From Bacteroidia bacterium (GTDB lineage Bacteria > Bacteroidota > Bacteroidia > JADZBD01), in NCBI GenBank assembly GCA_020852255.1, contig JADZBD010000014.1, positions 1-47,683 of the forward strand: a stretch of 47,683 nucleotides of DNA, read 5' to 3'. The notes under the pieces were generated by a model. That model ran no database searches and had not been told where the DNA came from. It worked only from the letters and a program-made list of their open reading frames with translations. The translations under genes and the position numbers were made by a program. Of the stretch, positions 33,572 through 44,306 are shown in pieces; the first letter of the stretch is position 1, and every line of letters begins with the position of its first letter.

Positions 33572-35350
33572 ATGCGAATCTTGCTTCTTCTTTTCATTCC
33601 ATCCTTGCTCTTTTCCCAATCGGGCTCCCTGATTTCCGAGGATTTTACAAGCTACGATGGCACTTCTTCAACTTCACCGGCCGGCTGGTATTTTAACTCA
33701 CATGGAAATTACACGTCAACTACCTATTCCGGTGCCAGTGGCCCTAATGCGTACCGCTTAGGAATAGATCAGGCTGAAATTATTTCTCCCGCATTCCAAA
33801 ATGCAGATTCTCTTCGTTTCTGGCTTAAAGGTGCCGGTACCGATTCATTGAGTTATCTGGTGTTGCTGGAATCTTCAGACAGCATTTCGTGGAATGTTAT
33901 GGATACAATTCTTCCCATTCCGCTTAGTGCAACAGTGGTGCATTTTCCTATAGATAATGCCAGCAAACACCTGAAATTTATTTACAGAAAATCCGTTGGG
34001 AATTGTAGTCTGGACGATCTGGAGATCTTTGCCATTCCAAACAACCCGCTCGGAAAGATCATCGCTTATTTTAACACCCCTGTAGATACCATTCTTGGAT
34101 TTCCTCCTCATGCCCTTCATGTGAACCAGGGTCTGGATGATACACTGATCGCTTACATCAACCGTTCCCAATCCAGCCTTGACATTGCTGTTTATAATTT
34201 TAATCAGTCAGGAAATATTTCCTCCATTGTGAACGCCGTAAATAACGCATTTGCCAGGGGAGTGCAGATCCGTTGGATTTATAACGGATCATCAACCAAT
34301 AGCGGAATCGCACTTCTTAACCCGGCCATTCAAACGCTGGTGAGTCCTACTACTTCAACCTATGGACTCATGCATCAAAAATTCATGATCATAGATGCTC
34401 TGGATATTGATCCTTCAAAGGCCTTTGTTTGGACAGGTTCTATGAACTGGGAAGATCAGCAAATCAACACAGACCATAATAATGTGATCATTGTTCAGGA
34501 TTTACAATTGGCGAAAGCGTATACCCGGGAATTCAATCAGATGTGGGGAGGGAGTGGACCGATACCGGACATTACCAGGTCACGATTCGGCCCTACAAAA
34601 TTTGAAAACAACATTCATTATTTTATCATAGGTGGCAGAGTAGTGGAGTTGTATTTTTCTCCTGCTGTCAGCGTGGAATCACCATTGATCAGGACTATTA
34701 ATTCGGCTGATAATACCTTGTTCTTTGGTGTCTATGCCTTCACCCGGATCCCGGTAGCATCTGCTATTAATAATAGGGTGCCGGCTGTAGGAAACTATGT
34801 GTTGGGTATCATGGATCAGTTCAGCGTACCGTATGATGCGGATGACACGCTCAACACGGTGATACCGGGCCAGGTGTTGTTTCACAATGCTTCTCACTTG
34901 TTTCATCACAAGTACCTGATCATTGATCCGTGGGATACGCTTTCGGATCCCACAGTAATCACCGGCTCATACAACTGGACTACGGCAGCAGAAACCAAGA
35001 ATGACGAAAATGTGCTGATCATTCACGATCCATTTATTACCATTCAGTTTTATGAATCTTTTCATGAAGATCTGGAGCAATTGGGAATAGGAATCGGCTG
35101 GCAGGAATCTCCTGCGGATGAATTCATAAGGGTATTTCCCAATCCGGCTACAGAAATGATCTATATTGAAAGTTCTTCAAAACTGCACACGCTTAAAGTG
35201 CTGGATCTTTCCGGGAGAGCAATTATGCATTTAGCCGGTGAGAGCACCAACTTCTCCATTGATATTTCAAGCTTGCCCCCCGGAATTTACATTCTTGGAA
35301 TCTCCACCGAAAAGGGTTGGCAGTATAATAAGATTACTATTTCCAGGTAG
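33572..35350 (+). CDS. Secreted phospholipase D-like protein with T9SS C-terminal domain
   Basis: 592 residues. Signal peptide MRILLLLFIPSLLFSQS. After a ~165-residue N-terminal beta-domain, two PLD (HKD) motifs are present: MHQKFMIID...WTGSMNW (about 266-291) and FHHKYLIID...ITGSYNW (about 443-470). Two motifs are needed for one active site, so the enzyme is probably an active phosphodiesterase on phospholipids or nucleic acid. A type A sorting domain ends it (VFPNPATEMI, LDLSGRAI, GIYILGI). It is divergent from the phosphatase gene. Confidence 0.88.
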   Translation: MRILLLLFIPSLLFSQSGSLISEDFTSYDGTSSTSPAGWYFNSHGNYTSTTYSGASGPNAYRLGIDQAEIISPAFQNADSLRFWLKGAGTDSLSYLVLLESSDSISWNVMDTILPIPLSATVVHFPIDNASKHLKFIYRKSVGNCSLDDLEIFAIPNNPLGKIIAYFNTPVDTILGFPPHALHVNQGLDDTLIAYINRSQSSLDIAVYNFNQSGNISSIVNAVNNAFARGVQIRWIYNGSSTNSGIALLNPAIQTLVSPTTSTYGLMHQKFMIIDALDIDPSKAFVWTGSMNWEDQQINTDHNNVIIVQDLQLAKAYTREFNQMWGGSGPIPDITRSRFGPTKFENNIHYFIIGGRVVELYFSPAVSVESPLIRTINSADNTLFFGVYAFTRIPVASAINNRVPAVGNYVLGIMDQFSVPYDADDTLNTVIPGQVLFHNASHLFHHKYLIIDPWDTLSDPTVITGSYNWTTAAETKNDENVLIIHDPFITIQFYESFHEDLEQLGIGIGWQESPADEFIRVFPNPATEMIYIESSSKLHTLKVLDLSGRAIMHLAGESTNFSIDISSLPPGIYILGISTEKGWQYNKITISR

Positions 35351-35360
35351 TCATTAAACA

Positions 35361-35390
35361 AACAACCCCCGCATTGCTGCGAGGGTTGTT
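35361..35390. terminator. Hairpin terminator between convergent genes
   Basis: AACAACCC (35361-35368) pairs with GGGTTGTT (35383-35390), extended by CGCA/TGCG inside. A second small stem TCCGCC-TTGC-GGCGGA follows at about 35394-35409. It separates the PLD-like gene from the convergent subtilase gene and may work in both directions. Confidence 0.7.
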
Positions 35391-35427
35391 CTGTCCGCCT
35401 TGCGGCGGATGGGGATGCGAAAAAAAC

Positions 35428-37824
35428 TCAGAATACAATTAGACGTTTTACCATCTTATTCTCCTTGTTCCGGATGGCGAGCAGATATACTCCCTTGCCG
35501 TATTCAGAAATATTGAAATGGCGGTTATATTGCCCGCTGAAGGAAGTGAGCTGCTCGGAAGCAATTACTTGTCCTATAGAATTCAGGATCTCCACAGTAT
35601 AATCATCCGTATTTCCGGTTTCGAACATCACATCAAATTCTCCGTTATTCGGATTCGGATAAAGATTGAAATCACCGAAATGATATTCATCAAGTCCCAC
35701 CAGTGTTCCGGTAATGTTGATATTGTCAACATAAATCGCCTGTCCGTAACGTCCGCGGTTGATGAAGGACACCATCACGTTATTACCCACATAGGGCGTC
35801 AGTATCACTGTTTCCTGTCTCCATTGGTTGGAGGTCGGAACGAAGATGGCGTTTTGCACATCCACTTGTCCGTTGGTGGAAAGTGTGTTTCCTCCCTTCA
35901 GGTAAACCTGGGTCCAGGTTTGTCCGCAGTTGGTAGATACTTTTACCTCCAGTGTATCGGAATACATTACACTTTGGTACAAGCCATAACGTGCGTAGGC
36001 CACCCAGAAGGTTAATGTGCAAGCCGACAAAGTAGTGAGGTTCAACTTGGGAGTTCGCATTTCGTCGCGGGTGCCGTTAGCGTCAAGGTTGTAATTGTCA
36101 TACATGGCACTGGCGGTGCTCGCCTGGCCAACGGTGGCATTGCGCGACCAGTACAATCCGTCGTTTCCGGCGTCCATAGGTTGCCAGCCGGTAGGAAGGA
36201 AGGTAGTGTTCTGGAATCCTTCCGTGAATGGCAAAGTGAGACCGGAATTCGAAACAACCACTGTTGTGGTAGAAGTACTTGAGCCGTAAGAATTGGTTGC
36301 TGTGAGTGTGATGGTATACGTGCCTGCACTGGCGTAACTAACGGTTGGATTCTGCACCGTAGATGAAGAAGGTGATCCGCCGGGCATACTCCAACTCCAG
36401 CTGGTAGGACCATTTGTGCTATTGTCTGTCAACTGGATGGTTTGACCCGTACAAGCAGTAGTCGGACTTGCGGAGCAGGCCGCTACCGGTGGTGCGCTCA
36501 GCGTACTTGAAATACATGCCATGGCATTGTTCGCGTTGATCCTTCCTGCCCCAAGCATTCCTATGTAACTTGGATTCTGTGCATTAATGTTGTCACATGT
36601 ACTCGTAAGGCAATTTATTAACGCAGTTTTAGATATCGTCGGATTCAGCGATTTCATCAGTCCCAGCAATCCGGCTACAATAGGTGTAGCCATGGATGTT
36701 CCGGACATGGAAACATACGTGTTATTCGGAATAGTACTATAAATGCTGCTACCGGGAGCACTCACGTCTACCCAGGCTCCATAATTTGAAAAACTGGATT
36801 TTGCATCAGTGCTTGTTGTAGAAGCAACAGCGATAACGTTTGTATAAGCGGCCGGATAGTGGTTTTGATTCACCCCGCTGTTACCGGCGGCAGCAACGAT
36901 CACGCAACCGGCATTCCAGGCGGCGTTGATTACATTCTGCGCACTTTGGGAAGAGGAAGTACCTCCCCAGGAGAGAGAAATAACATCAGCACCAATAGAA
37001 GCAGCATAAGATATTCCGGTGTAACCTGCAGTAACAGAAGTGGGACTGTCTGCATCCCCGGTTGCTTTTACCGCAACAATTTTAGTGCTCCAGCCAATGG
37101 CTGCAATACCGGTTCCGTTATTGGTGGTTGCAGAAGCGGCTCCGGAGCAATGTGTGCCATGATCAAAAGAAGTATTGGGAGGGTTCGGGTTATTATCGTT
37201 ATCTGCTACATCATATCCGTTGATGTCGTCAATGTAACCATTGCCATCGTCGTCCACGCCGTTATTTGCAATTTCACCCGGATTAACCCAGATGTTGGCG
37301 CTGAGATCGGTATGGGTACGCTGAACGGCATTATCCACAATGGCTACTTTACGGGTAGAGCCGGCAGAAAAATAATTCCATGCCCCTGCAGCATTGATCT
37401 TGGTCAGGTGCCACAGATTGCTGGGATAGGAAGGATCATTCGGAGTCAGATCAATCTTATCATAGGGAACCAGTTCGGCATATTCAATCTCAGGCAATGC
37501 ATTGATGATCTCCACGATCATTTTAGCATTATAGATGTCTGTAAAATGAATCTCGTAGGTTCGTTGCAGCTTTCCGTCGTTCTTAAGCGCGAAGAAAGGC
37601 TTCATTAACTTTGTGATCTGGAAATTTTTCGTCACTTTGGCTACGAAAGGAAGCTGATCCATGGGAATGCTCCATGGATTCTCGCCTTTGGTTTTCATCA
37701 CCGGATGCGAATCCTTCAGTTTAAACCAGACTTTTCCGTCCTGGTATCCGGGAAAGGCGTTTTGAGCCAGGGCTAAGCCGCAACACAGCACGAAACTTAG
37801 AATGAGTAGTCCTGTCTTTTTCAT
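35428..37824 (-). CDS. Secreted S8 subtilisin-like protease with PKD domain and T9SS C-terminal domain
   Basis: 798 residues. Signal peptide to about 20 (CCGLALAQ), then a propeptide-like region to ~130. The catalytic triad is complete: Asp164 (AIVDNAV), His222 (FDHGTHCSG) and Ser377 (MSGTSMATP), with oxyanion Asn315 (AAAGNSG). DDDGNGYIDDINGYD (191-205) is probably calcium-binding. A PKD domain (about 450-525) and an MAM-like/jelly-roll segment precede the type A sorting domain (LYPNPNNGEF, GKGVYLLAI). It is an extracellular peptidase. Confidence 0.92.
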   Translation of the reverse strand: MKKTGLLILSFVLCCGLALAQNAFPGYQDGKVWFKLKDSHPVMKTKGENPWSIPMDQLPFVAKVTKNFQITKLMKPFFALKNDGKLQRTYEIHFTDIYNAKMIVEIINALPEIEYAELVPYDKIDLTPNDPSYPSNLWHLTKINAAGAWNYFSAGSTRKVAIVDNAVQRTHTDLSANIWVNPGEIANNGVDDDGNGYIDDINGYDVADNDNNPNPPNTSFDHGTHCSGAASATTNNGTGIAAIGWSTKIVAVKATGDADSPTSVTAGYTGISYAASIGADVISLSWGGTSSSQSAQNVINAAWNAGCVIVAAAGNSGVNQNHYPAAYTNVIAVASTTSTDAKSSFSNYGAWVDVSAPGSSIYSTIPNNTYVSMSGTSMATPIVAGLLGLMKSLNPTISKTALINCLTSTCDNINAQNPSYIGMLGAGRINANNAMACISSTLSAPPVAACSASPTTACTGQTIQLTDNSTNGPTSWSWSMPGGSPSSSTVQNPTVSYASAGTYTITLTATNSYGSSTSTTTVVVSNSGLTLPFTEGFQNTTFLPTGWQPMDAGNDGLYWSRNATVGQASTASAMYDNYNLDANGTRDEMRTPKLNLTTLSACTLTFWVAYARYGLYQSVMYSDTLEVKVSTNCGQTWTQVYLKGGNTLSTNGQVDVQNAIFVPTSNQWRQETVILTPYVGNNVMVSFINRGRYGQAIYVDNINITGTLVGLDEYHFGDFNLYPNPNNGEFDVMFETGNTDDYTVEILNSIGQVIASEQLTSFSGQYNRHFNISEYGKGVYLLAIRNKENKMVKRLIVF

Positions 37825-38017
37825 AGGGGTTTGGTTTGGTTAATCGATTGGTCTTATTGGTTCAGATATGCAATTTGGTAAATTCGTCGGCAAATCGCAA
37901 ATTTTCAGATTCCTTATCTGTAAAAGTCTGAATTTAAGTGGGAAGTATAAGGTAGCGCAAGGCAACAAACATTTGATATACAATGTTTTACAATGTAAAC
38001 GAGTAATTGTCGCGTTT

Positions 38018-39070
38018 TTACTTCAGCACGGCGCGTCCAGTATAGAGCAGCCGGTTTTCAAATGACAGTAGTTTGACTATGTACATACCGGCCGGCAAGG
38101 TTCCGCGATCCAGACGGAATTGGAAACCATTCACGGTTTGTAACAGCAGTTGATTTCCGCAGACATCATATAGCTCCAATTTGCCGTTTAACACCGGTTC
38201 GTCCAGCAGAATAGTAAGAACGTCTTCAGCGGGGTTGGGATATAGGACAACAGAAGAAGATGCGTTTTCTGCGACAGAGGTGGTGATGTTAGTATAAAAT
38301 ACCACGTTGTTCAGTGTACCCGAGTTAGGAATACCAATGGAATCTCCTGCCGAGCTGATGTCAATATCTGCCGGTGAAGAAAGCCCGGTCATTACAGAAA
38401 CCGGCGCTGCGGAAAAAGCAGGATCAAACCGCCGTAAGGCATTGCCGCCCCAGGTAGTGATATACCAGTATCCCGCCGGATCTCTGGTGATACCGTCTAT
38501 ATTGGAAACGGTGTTGGTATACAGTGTTGTAACAGTGGAATCTGTCATGCTCATGGCCTGCACCCGCGCGCTGGTTCCCCAGTTTACAAAAACACAGCGG
38601 TTATTCGGTGCATCATAAATGATCCCATTCGGAGTGTAAGTGGTGGTAACCATAATATTAAATGTTCCGTTACTCACATTGATCCGGTAAATGCGCTTAT
38701 TGGTAAAATCCGTGGCAAATAAAAAATTCCCTCCGTCAGAGGTGAGTCCGTTCAGAAACGCCGCGCCGGTGTTGACATTGAAAACCTGATTTGCCGAGCT
38801 GAGGTCGTAACCAAGAATGCGCGAACCATCACATACATAGAGTACATTTCCTAACACCTCCAGTCCATGGGGTCCGCTGGCTATTCCGGTTGCAAAAGGA
38901 ATCAAAGTGTTCGAGAGCGGACTGATTATATGGATCTCCCCGGAACCATTCTGACCTACCAGCCAGCGGCCGTTCGTCTGATCGTACTCCACGCTTTCCG
39001 GGCTGTTGAAGACTTGAGAGAAGGAAACTAAACACATGGATGTCAGGAGAATAGAAATGTAGAGCCTCAT
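38018..39070 (-). CDS. Secreted SMP-30/NHL-like propeller protein with T9SS C-terminal domain
   Basis: 350 residues from ATG 39070, chosen over a TTG at 39085 because MRLYISILLTSMCLVSFSQ is a clean signal peptide and a -7 box covers the TTG. Propeller-like segments (HGLEVLGNVLYVCDGSRIL, GNFLFATDFTNKRIYRIN, ITRDPAGYWYITTWGG) resemble NHL/SMP-30 folds. The sorting domain has LYPNPAEDVL, YDVCGNQL and GMYIVKL. It is divergent from the SUF operon. The 190-bp gap on its 3' side shows no gene. Confidence 0.82.
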   Translation of the reverse strand: MRLYISILLTSMCLVSFSQVFNSPESVEYDQTNGRWLVGQNGSGEIHIISPLSNTLIPFATGIASGPHGLEVLGNVLYVCDGSRILGYDLSSANQVFNVNTGAAFLNGLTSDGGNFLFATDFTNKRIYRINVSNGTFNIMVTTTYTPNGIIYDAPNNRCVFVNWGTSARVQAMSMTDSTVTTLYTNTVSNIDGITRDPAGYWYITTWGGNALRRFDPAFSAAPVSVMTGLSSPADIDISSAGDSIGIPNSGTLNNVVFYTNITTSVAENASSSVVLYPNPAEDVLTILLDEPVLNGKLELYDVCGNQLLLQTVNGFQFRLDRGTLPAGMYIVKLLSFENRLLYTGRAVLK

Positions 39071-39082
39071 TTGCTTTTTTTT

Positions 39083-39110
39083 CAAATATACCTATTTTTA
39101 GTTACCTTTG
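39083..39110. promoter_or_regulatory. Divergent -7 elements between the propeller gene and the SUF operon
   Basis: On the minus strand TATATTTG (39090-39083) precedes ATG 39070 by about 12 bases; on the plus strand TACCTTTG (39103-39110) precedes the SUF start at 39172 by about 61 bases. Both fit TAnnTTTG. Neither has a convincing -33 box. No FeS-regulator site was recognised. Confidence 0.4.
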
Positions 39111-39171
39111 TTCGGTATTTAGAATGAATCTAAATAAGATTAATGGTTTAAACATCTGAAAATCAAGGAAA

Positions 39172-39498
39172 ATGATCACTGTCTCAGAACGCGCAAAAGA
39201 AAAAACGCTGGCTTTATTCAAGGAAGAGAACCGCGGTCCGGAAACATTTATCCGCGTGGGAGTATCCGGTGGGGGTTGTTCCGGCTTGTCGTACAAACTG
39301 GAATTTGACTCCAAGAAGCAGGAGGGAGATCAGGAGTTTGAGGACAAAGGTGTCCGCATTGTAGTGGACCGAAAGAGTTTTCTTTATCTCGTTGGAACCG
39401 AACTGGATTTCAGCGGCGGACTCAACGGGAAGGGATTTGTATTTAATAACCCCAATGCCTCCAGAACCTGCGGTTGCGGAGAATCATTTTCTGTCTGA
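39172..39498 (+). CDS. sufA: HesB/IscA-type iron-sulfur carrier, first gene of SUF operon
   Basis: 108 residues. Conserved Cys occur in GGGCSGLSY (about 38) and in the C-terminal SRTCGCGESFSV, the three-Cys signature of A-type carriers. It should accept Fe-S clusters from the SufBCD scaffold and deliver them to targets. The symbol is by operon context; an ErpA/IscA type is equally possible. It is 29 bp before sufB and follows a -7 box at 39103. Confidence 0.88.
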   Translation: MITVSERAKEKTLALFKEENRGPETFIRVGVSGGGCSGLSYKLEFDSKKQEGDQEFEDKGVRIVVDRKSFLYLVGTELDFSGGLNGKGFVFNNPNASRTCGCGESFSV

Positions 39499-39527
39499 TC
39501 TGACCTACACACTTTTTATTTCCGAAT

Positions 39528-40988
39528 ATGGCTGACAGCGATAAAATATTAGAAGAACATATCTCGTCGGAGTATAAATATGGGTTCACTTCCGATATTG
39601 ATACAGAAACTGCTCCCAGGGGGCTGAATGAAGACATCATTCGATTTATCTCCGCAAAAAAGAAGGAACCGGCATGGATGCTGGAGAATCGTCTCAAAGC
39701 ATTTGCGTACTGGAAAACCCTGAAGGAACCAAAGCATTGGCCGAATCTGAATTTCAAATCGGTAAATTTCCAGGATATCATTTATTACGCTGCCCCAAAA
39801 CCCAAAAAACAGTTGTCGAGTCTGGACGAGGTGGATCCTGAGCTTCTGAAAACGTTTGAGAAGCTGGGAATTTCGCTCGAGGAACAAAAGCGGCTGTCGG
39901 GTGTGGAATCCACCATTGCCGTGGATGCGGTGATTGACAGCGTGTCCGTTAAAACCACATTCAAGGAAACCCTGGCTGAAAAGGGAATCATTTTCTGTTC
40001 TTTCTCCGAAGCGGTTCAGGAGCATCCGGAACTGGTGAAACAGTATATGGGGTCTGTAGTGCCCTACACGGATAATTTTTATGCAGCTCTCAACGCAGCG
40101 GTGTTTTCCGATGGCTCCTTCTGTTATATTCCGAAGGGAGTGCGTTGCCCTATGGAACTTTCTACCTATTTCCGTATCAATTCGGCGGGTACCGGGCAGT
40201 TTGAGCGAACACTGATTATTGCCGATGAGGGAGCGTATGTTTCTTACCTGGAAGGCTGTACTGCTCCGATGCGCGATGAAAACCAGCTTCACGCTGCGGT
40301 GGTTGAGATTGTAGCCCACCGGAACGGAGAAGTGAAATATTCTACTGTCCAGAACTGGTATCCCGGCGATAAAGATGGGAAAGGTGGGGTATTTAACTTC
40401 GTAACCAAAAGGGGTATTTGCCTGGGAGAGAATTCAAAGATTTCCTGGACGCAGGTTGAAACCGGTTCCGCCATTACATGGAAGTATCCGGGGGTGATCC
40501 TGAAAGGTGATAATAGTGTGGGCGAGTTTTATTCGGTGGCAGTTACGAATAATTATCAGCAGGCGGATACGGGAACAAAAATGATTCACCTCGGGAAAAA
40601 CACGCGAAGCACCATTGTTTCTAAAGGGATCTCCGCCGGTTTCTCCCAAAACAGTTACCGCGGATTGGTGCGGGTAAGTAAGGGTGCGAAAAATGCACGA
40701 AACTTTTCTCAATGTGATTCCCTTCTGATGGGAGATAAATGTGGCGCGCATACTTTTCCTTATATCGAGATCAGAGATAAATCTGCTGTAATGGAGCACG
40801 AAGCCACAACCAGTAAAATAGGGGAAGATCAGATCTTTTACTGCAAGCAGAGAGGCATCGATACGGAAAAAGCGGTGGCGCTGATCGTGAACGGTTACTG
40901 CAAGGAAGTGTTGAACCAGCTTCCAATGGAATTTGCCGTGGAGGCACAAAAATTACTGGCTGTGTCACTGGAAGGTTCGGTGGGGTAA
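39528..40988 (+). CDS. sufB: Fe-S cluster assembly scaffold protein SufB
   Basis: 486 residues, the usual length for SufB. Family segments include [18 protein letters not shown] near the start, [52 protein letters not shown], and the C-terminal [22 protein letters not shown]. It forms the SufB2C2D or SufBC2D scaffold with SufC and SufD in the cytosol and builds clusters from persulfide delivered by SufS-SufE. About 55 bp separate it from sufC. Confidence 0.96.
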   Translation: MADSDKILEEHISSEYKYGFTSDIDTETAPRGLNEDIIRFISAKKKEPAWMLENRLKAFAYWKTLKEPKHWPNLNFKSVNFQDIIYYAAPKPKKQLSSLDEVDPELLKTFEKLGISLEEQKRLSGVESTIAVDAVIDSVSVKTTFKETLAEKGIIFCSFSEAVQEHPELVKQYMGSVVPYTDNFYAALNAAVFSDGSFCYIPKGVRCPMELSTYFRINSAGTGQFERTLIIADEGAYVSYLEGCTAPMRDENQLHAAVVEIVAHRNGEVKYSTVQNWYPGDKDGKGGVFNFVTKRGICLGENSKISWTQVETGSAITWKYPGVILKGDNSVGEFYSVAVTNNYQQADTGTKMIHLGKNTRSTIVSKGISAGFSQNSYRGLVRVSKGAKNARNFSQCDSLLMGDKCGAHTFPYIEIRDKSAVMEHEATTSKIGEDQIFYCKQRGIDTEKAVALIVNGYCKEVLNQLPMEFAVEAQKLLAVSLEGSVG

Positions 40989-41043
40989 CGCACTGGTTCA
41001 TGGGGAAAGATCAACGATTAATGAACGACAAAAAAGTAGGGAA

Positions 41044-41808
41044 ATGCTAAAAATTGAGAATTTACATGCAGGTATTCCGGGCAGAGAAATCCTGAAAGGG
41101 TTTTCACTCGAGATAAAACCCGGAGAGGTTCATGCGATTATGGGACCCAATGGTTCAGGGAAAAGCACCCTGGCCAGTGTATTGGCGGGGAAAGAGGATT
41201 ATGAAATCAGTGGGGGGAAAGTTATGTTTCTGGGAAAGGATTTGCTGGAATTGTCAGCAGAAGACAGGGCGAGGGAAGGCCTGTTTCTTGCTTTTCAGTA
41301 CCCGGTGGAAATTCCGGGGGTGAGCAACATTAATTTTCTTAAGACCGCCCTCAACGAAATCCGCGCCTATCGCGGAGAGGGTCCTATGGATGCGGCTACG
41401 TTCCTCAAACGCGTGAAAGAAAAGCAGGCCCTTGTAGAGTTGCAGGGAACGCTCGCCAACCGAAGCGTGAACGAAGGATTCAGTGGAGGAGAGAAAAAAA
41501 GAAATGAAATATTCCAGATGGCTATGCTGGAACCGAAAATGGCGATCCTCGACGAAACCGACTCCGGGCTGGATATTGATGCGCTGCGCATTGTAGCCAA
41601 TGGAGTAAATAAACTGCGTTCAAAAGACCGGTCCTTTTTAGTAATCACCCATTACCAGCGATTACTGGATTACATTGTGCCGGATGTGGTACATGTAATG
41701 TACGACGGTCGAATCGTAAAGTCGGGCCCCAAAGAACTGGCCCTGCAACTGGAAAAAGAAGGATACGATAACATCAGAAAGCAAAGCGGTGAGCAGGTTG
41801 GAGCATAA
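41044..41808 (+). CDS. sufC: Fe-S assembly ATPase SufC
   Basis: 254 residues from ATG 41044. ABC ATPase motifs are all present: Walker [10 protein letters not shown] (about 35-43), signature SGGEKKRNE (about 150), Walker [13 protein letters not shown] and H-loop VITHYQ. ATP hydrolysis drives rearrangement of the SufB-SufD scaffold. It overlaps sufD by 20 bases. Confidence 0.96.
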   Translation: MLKIENLHAGIPGREILKGFSLEIKPGEVHAIMGPNGSGKSTLASVLAGKEDYEISGGKVMFLGKDLLELSAEDRAREGLFLAFQYPVEIPGVSNINFLKTALNEIRAYRGEGPMDAATFLKRVKEKQALVELQGTLANRSVNEGFSGGEKKRNEIFQMAMLEPKMAILDETDSGLDIDALRIVANGVNKLRSKDRSFLVITHYQRLLDYIVPDVVHVMYDGRIVKSGPKELALQLEKEGYDNIRKQSGEQVGA

Positions 41809-43084
41809 CATTCAGAACTGGCCGGCGAACAGGATGGTTCCCGGCGGACTTCCGGTGACCGCGGTACGCGGAAAAGCAAAGGAGGTGTTTGATTCACTTG
41901 GCATTCCCGGAAAGCAAAGCGAGGATTACAAATATTCTCCGGCAAACAGAATTTTTCATGGCGGGCTGCAGCTGGCAGAGTCAGCTCCTGCCTCTGATGC
42001 CTTCCGGAAAGAATTCCTGATCCCGGGAATGGATGCGTGGATCATGGTTTTCTGTAACGGCCGCTTCCAGCCTGCTGATTCACTGCTCAACGGGATTCCC
42101 GACGGGGTGCGGATCCTTCCCCTTGGCGATGCGCTGAATGAGAAAAACGGTAGTGCGGAACAGCACTTCGGCAGCATGGCTTCCAACTATCCGGAAGCCC
42201 TGGCAGCAATGAATACCATGTTCGCGCGGGAAGGCGCCTTTGTCCATATCCCGGAGGGTATAATGCTGCCAAAGCCGCTGCATATCGTGTCCGTTTTTAC
42301 TTCCGCTGCAGACGTGCTGTATTTTACGCGCCACCTGATTGTTCTGGGAAAAAATGCAAAGGCAGAGATCTTTGAGTCTTTCCACGGAAATGATCCTTCT
42401 GCCTCCTTTACGCTGAATTCAATGGCGGAGGTTCTTGTGAGAGAATCGGCTGCTCTTAAATATTATATTCTGCAGCAGGCGGGTAAGGACTGCCATCATG
42501 TTTCTCATCTGTATGCCGGTGTGGCACGCAATTCTCATTTTGATACCAACACGGTTACGCTGGATGGGAAATGGATACGCAATAACCTTCGAATTGCCAT
42601 GCAGGGAGAGGGAAGTGAAATTCACCTCAACGGGCTTACTCTTGCCGCAGGGGAGCAGCACGTTGATCATAACACACTGGTGGATCATCGCTTTCCGAAC
42701 GGGCAAAGTTTTCAGCTGTATAAGGGAGTGCTGACAGGAAAATCTACCGGTGTTTTCAACGGAAAGATTTATGTTCGCCCGGATGCACAGAAAACCAATG
42801 CCTACCAGAGCAGTAAAAATATTTTGCTTTCCGATGACGCTTCTATCAATGCAAAACCCCAGCTTGAAATTTATGCGGATGACGTGAAATGTTCCCACGG
42901 TTCTTCTACCGGTAAACTTGATGAACAGGCATTGTTTTATTTCCGTTCAAGGGGAATAGGGGAGGAAAGTGCGCGTAAGCTGCTATTGGGTGCATTTTGT
43001 GAGGATGTTCTCGAAACGGTCCGCAACGAAGCACTGAAGGATCATTTAAGGCTTCGGATGGAGGAAAAATTGCGAAATGATTAG
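41789..43084 (+). CDS. sufD: Fe-S assembly protein SufD
   Basis: 431 residues from GTG 41789; an alternative ATG at 41834 would drop 15 residues. Recognisable parts include [11 protein letters not shown] near the N-terminus, [12 protein letters not shown] in the middle, and the C-terminal [29 protein letters not shown] of the SufB/SufD family. It pairs with SufB in the scaffold and is needed for iron entry. It overlaps both neighbours, as expected for translational coupling. Confidence 0.93.
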   Translation: MSRLEHNIQNWPANRMVPGGLPVTAVRGKAKEVFDSLGIPGKQSEDYKYSPANRIFHGGLQLAESAPASDAFRKEFLIPGMDAWIMVFCNGRFQPADSLLNGIPDGVRILPLGDALNEKNGSAEQHFGSMASNYPEALAAMNTMFAREGAFVHIPEGIMLPKPLHIVSVFTSAADVLYFTRHLIVLGKNAKAEIFESFHGNDPSASFTLNSMAEVLVRESAALKYYILQQAGKDCHHVSHLYAGVARNSHFDTNTVTLDGKWIRNNLRIAMQGEGSEIHLNGLTLAAGEQHVDHNTLVDHRFPNGQSFQLYKGVLTGKSTGVFNGKIYVRPDAQKTNAYQSSKNILLSDDASINAKPQLEIYADDVKCSHGSSTGKLDEQALFYFRSRGIGEESARKLLLGAFCEDVLETVRNEALKDHLRLRMEEKLRND

Positions 43085-44306
43085 ATCCGCTTTAGACATT
43101 GGTCGCATCCGCGCGCAATTCCCCATCCTGCAACGGACGGTGAACGCAAAGCCGCTGGTGTATTTTGATTCTGGCGCTACTTCCCAGAAACCGGATGCTG
43201 TGATCAATGCCATGAATGAATATTACCGGTTGCGGAATGCAAATATTCACCGGGGTGTACATACACTGAGCCAGGAGATCACTGCTTTATACGAATCAGC
43301 CCGAGACACGGTGCGCGATCACCTGAATGCTACGAATTCGCGGGAGATTATATTTACCGCCGGTACAACTGCTTCTGTAAACATGGTAGCGGATACGTTC
43401 GGGAAAGAGATTTTTCCTTCCGGCGGAAGCGTCGTTGTTTCGGAAATGGAACACCATAGTAATATCCTTCCCTGGCAGAAGATGGTGAAGGAGAAAAAGG
43501 GGAAACTGCTGGTCATCCCCGTTACTGAACGTGGTGAGATGGATATGAATGTATATGAGCAACTGCTGGAGAAATCGCCTTCTTTTGTTGCGGTAACTCA
43601 TGTTTCTAATACCCTCGGAACCGTTAACCCCCTAAAGGAAATGATCCGTATGGCCCATGCGAAGAATATACCGGTACTGGTAGACGGCGCGCAGGCAGTA
43701 CCTCACATGAAAGTGGACGTAAGGGATCTTGATGCGGATTTCTACTGCTTCAGCGCACATAAAGCGTATGGACCCACGGGAGTAGGCGTACTCTATGGTA
43801 AGGAAGCGTGGCTGGAAAAGTTGCCGAACTATCAGGTGGGCGGTGGTACCATCAAAACCGTGAGCTTCGAGCGGACGGAATATGCCGAACTGCCGCTGCG
43901 CTTTGAAGCAGGAACTCCGAATATTGAAGGAGGAATTGGCATGAAGGCAGCGCTTGACTGGATGAACGGCATAGGATGCATGGCCATCGAAGCGCATGAA
44001 CAGGAATTAATGGAGTATGCTACGCAACAGCTGGAGAAACTGCCCGGGATCAGAATACTGGGAAATGCCCCGCAGAAAGCAGGGGTTATCTCCCTGATTA
44101 TGGAGGGCATTCACCCGTATGATGCGGGAATGATCCTGGATAAACTCGGAATTGCTGTAAGAACCGGACACCATTGTACTCAGCCGCTGATGAGCCGCTT
44201 TGGTATACAGGGCACAGTCCGGATCTCTTTTGGTGTGTATAATACATTTTCTGAGGTGGATGCACTCGTGGAAGGACTCGGAAAGGTTCAAAAAATGCTT
44301 TCATGA
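43077..44306 (+). CDS. sufS: Cysteine desulfurase SufS
   Basis: 409 residues. The PLP Lys is in CFSAHKAYGPTG (about residue 226), TTASVN near 98 binds the cofactor, and the persulfide Cys is in RTGHHCTQP (about 364). Group II (SufS) rather than IscS is indicated by length and by the sufE gene next to it. It takes sulfur from cysteine for SufE. It overlaps sufD by 8 bases and sufE by 4. Confidence 0.96.
   Translation: MIRSALDIGRIRAQFPILQRTVNAKPLVYFDSGATSQKPDAVINAMNEYYRLRNANIHRGVHTLSQEITALYESARDTVRDHLNATNSREIIFTAGTTASVNMVADTFGKEIFPSGGSVVVSEMEHHSNILPWQKMVKEKKGKLLVIPVTERGEMDMNVYEQLLEKSPSFVAVTHVSNTLGTVNPLKEMIRMAHAKNIPVLVDGAQAVPHMKVDVRDLDADFYCFSAHKAYGPTGVGVLYGKEAWLEKLPNYQVGGGTIKTVSFERTEYAELPLRFEAGTPNIEGGIGMKAALDWMNGIGCMAIEAHEQELMEYATQQLEKLPGIRILGNAPQKAGVISLIMEGIHPYDAGMILDKLGIAVRTGHHCTQPLMSRFGIQGTVRISFGVYNTFSEVDALVEGLGKVQKMLS

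Noticed and set aside
36859-37608. 249-residue plus-strand frame
   Set aside because: It is antisense to the subtilase catalytic domain, whose triad and sorting domain are clear.
39549-40319. 256-residue minus-strand frame
   Set aside because: It lies opposite sufB, an unmistakable SUF gene, and has no recognisable features.
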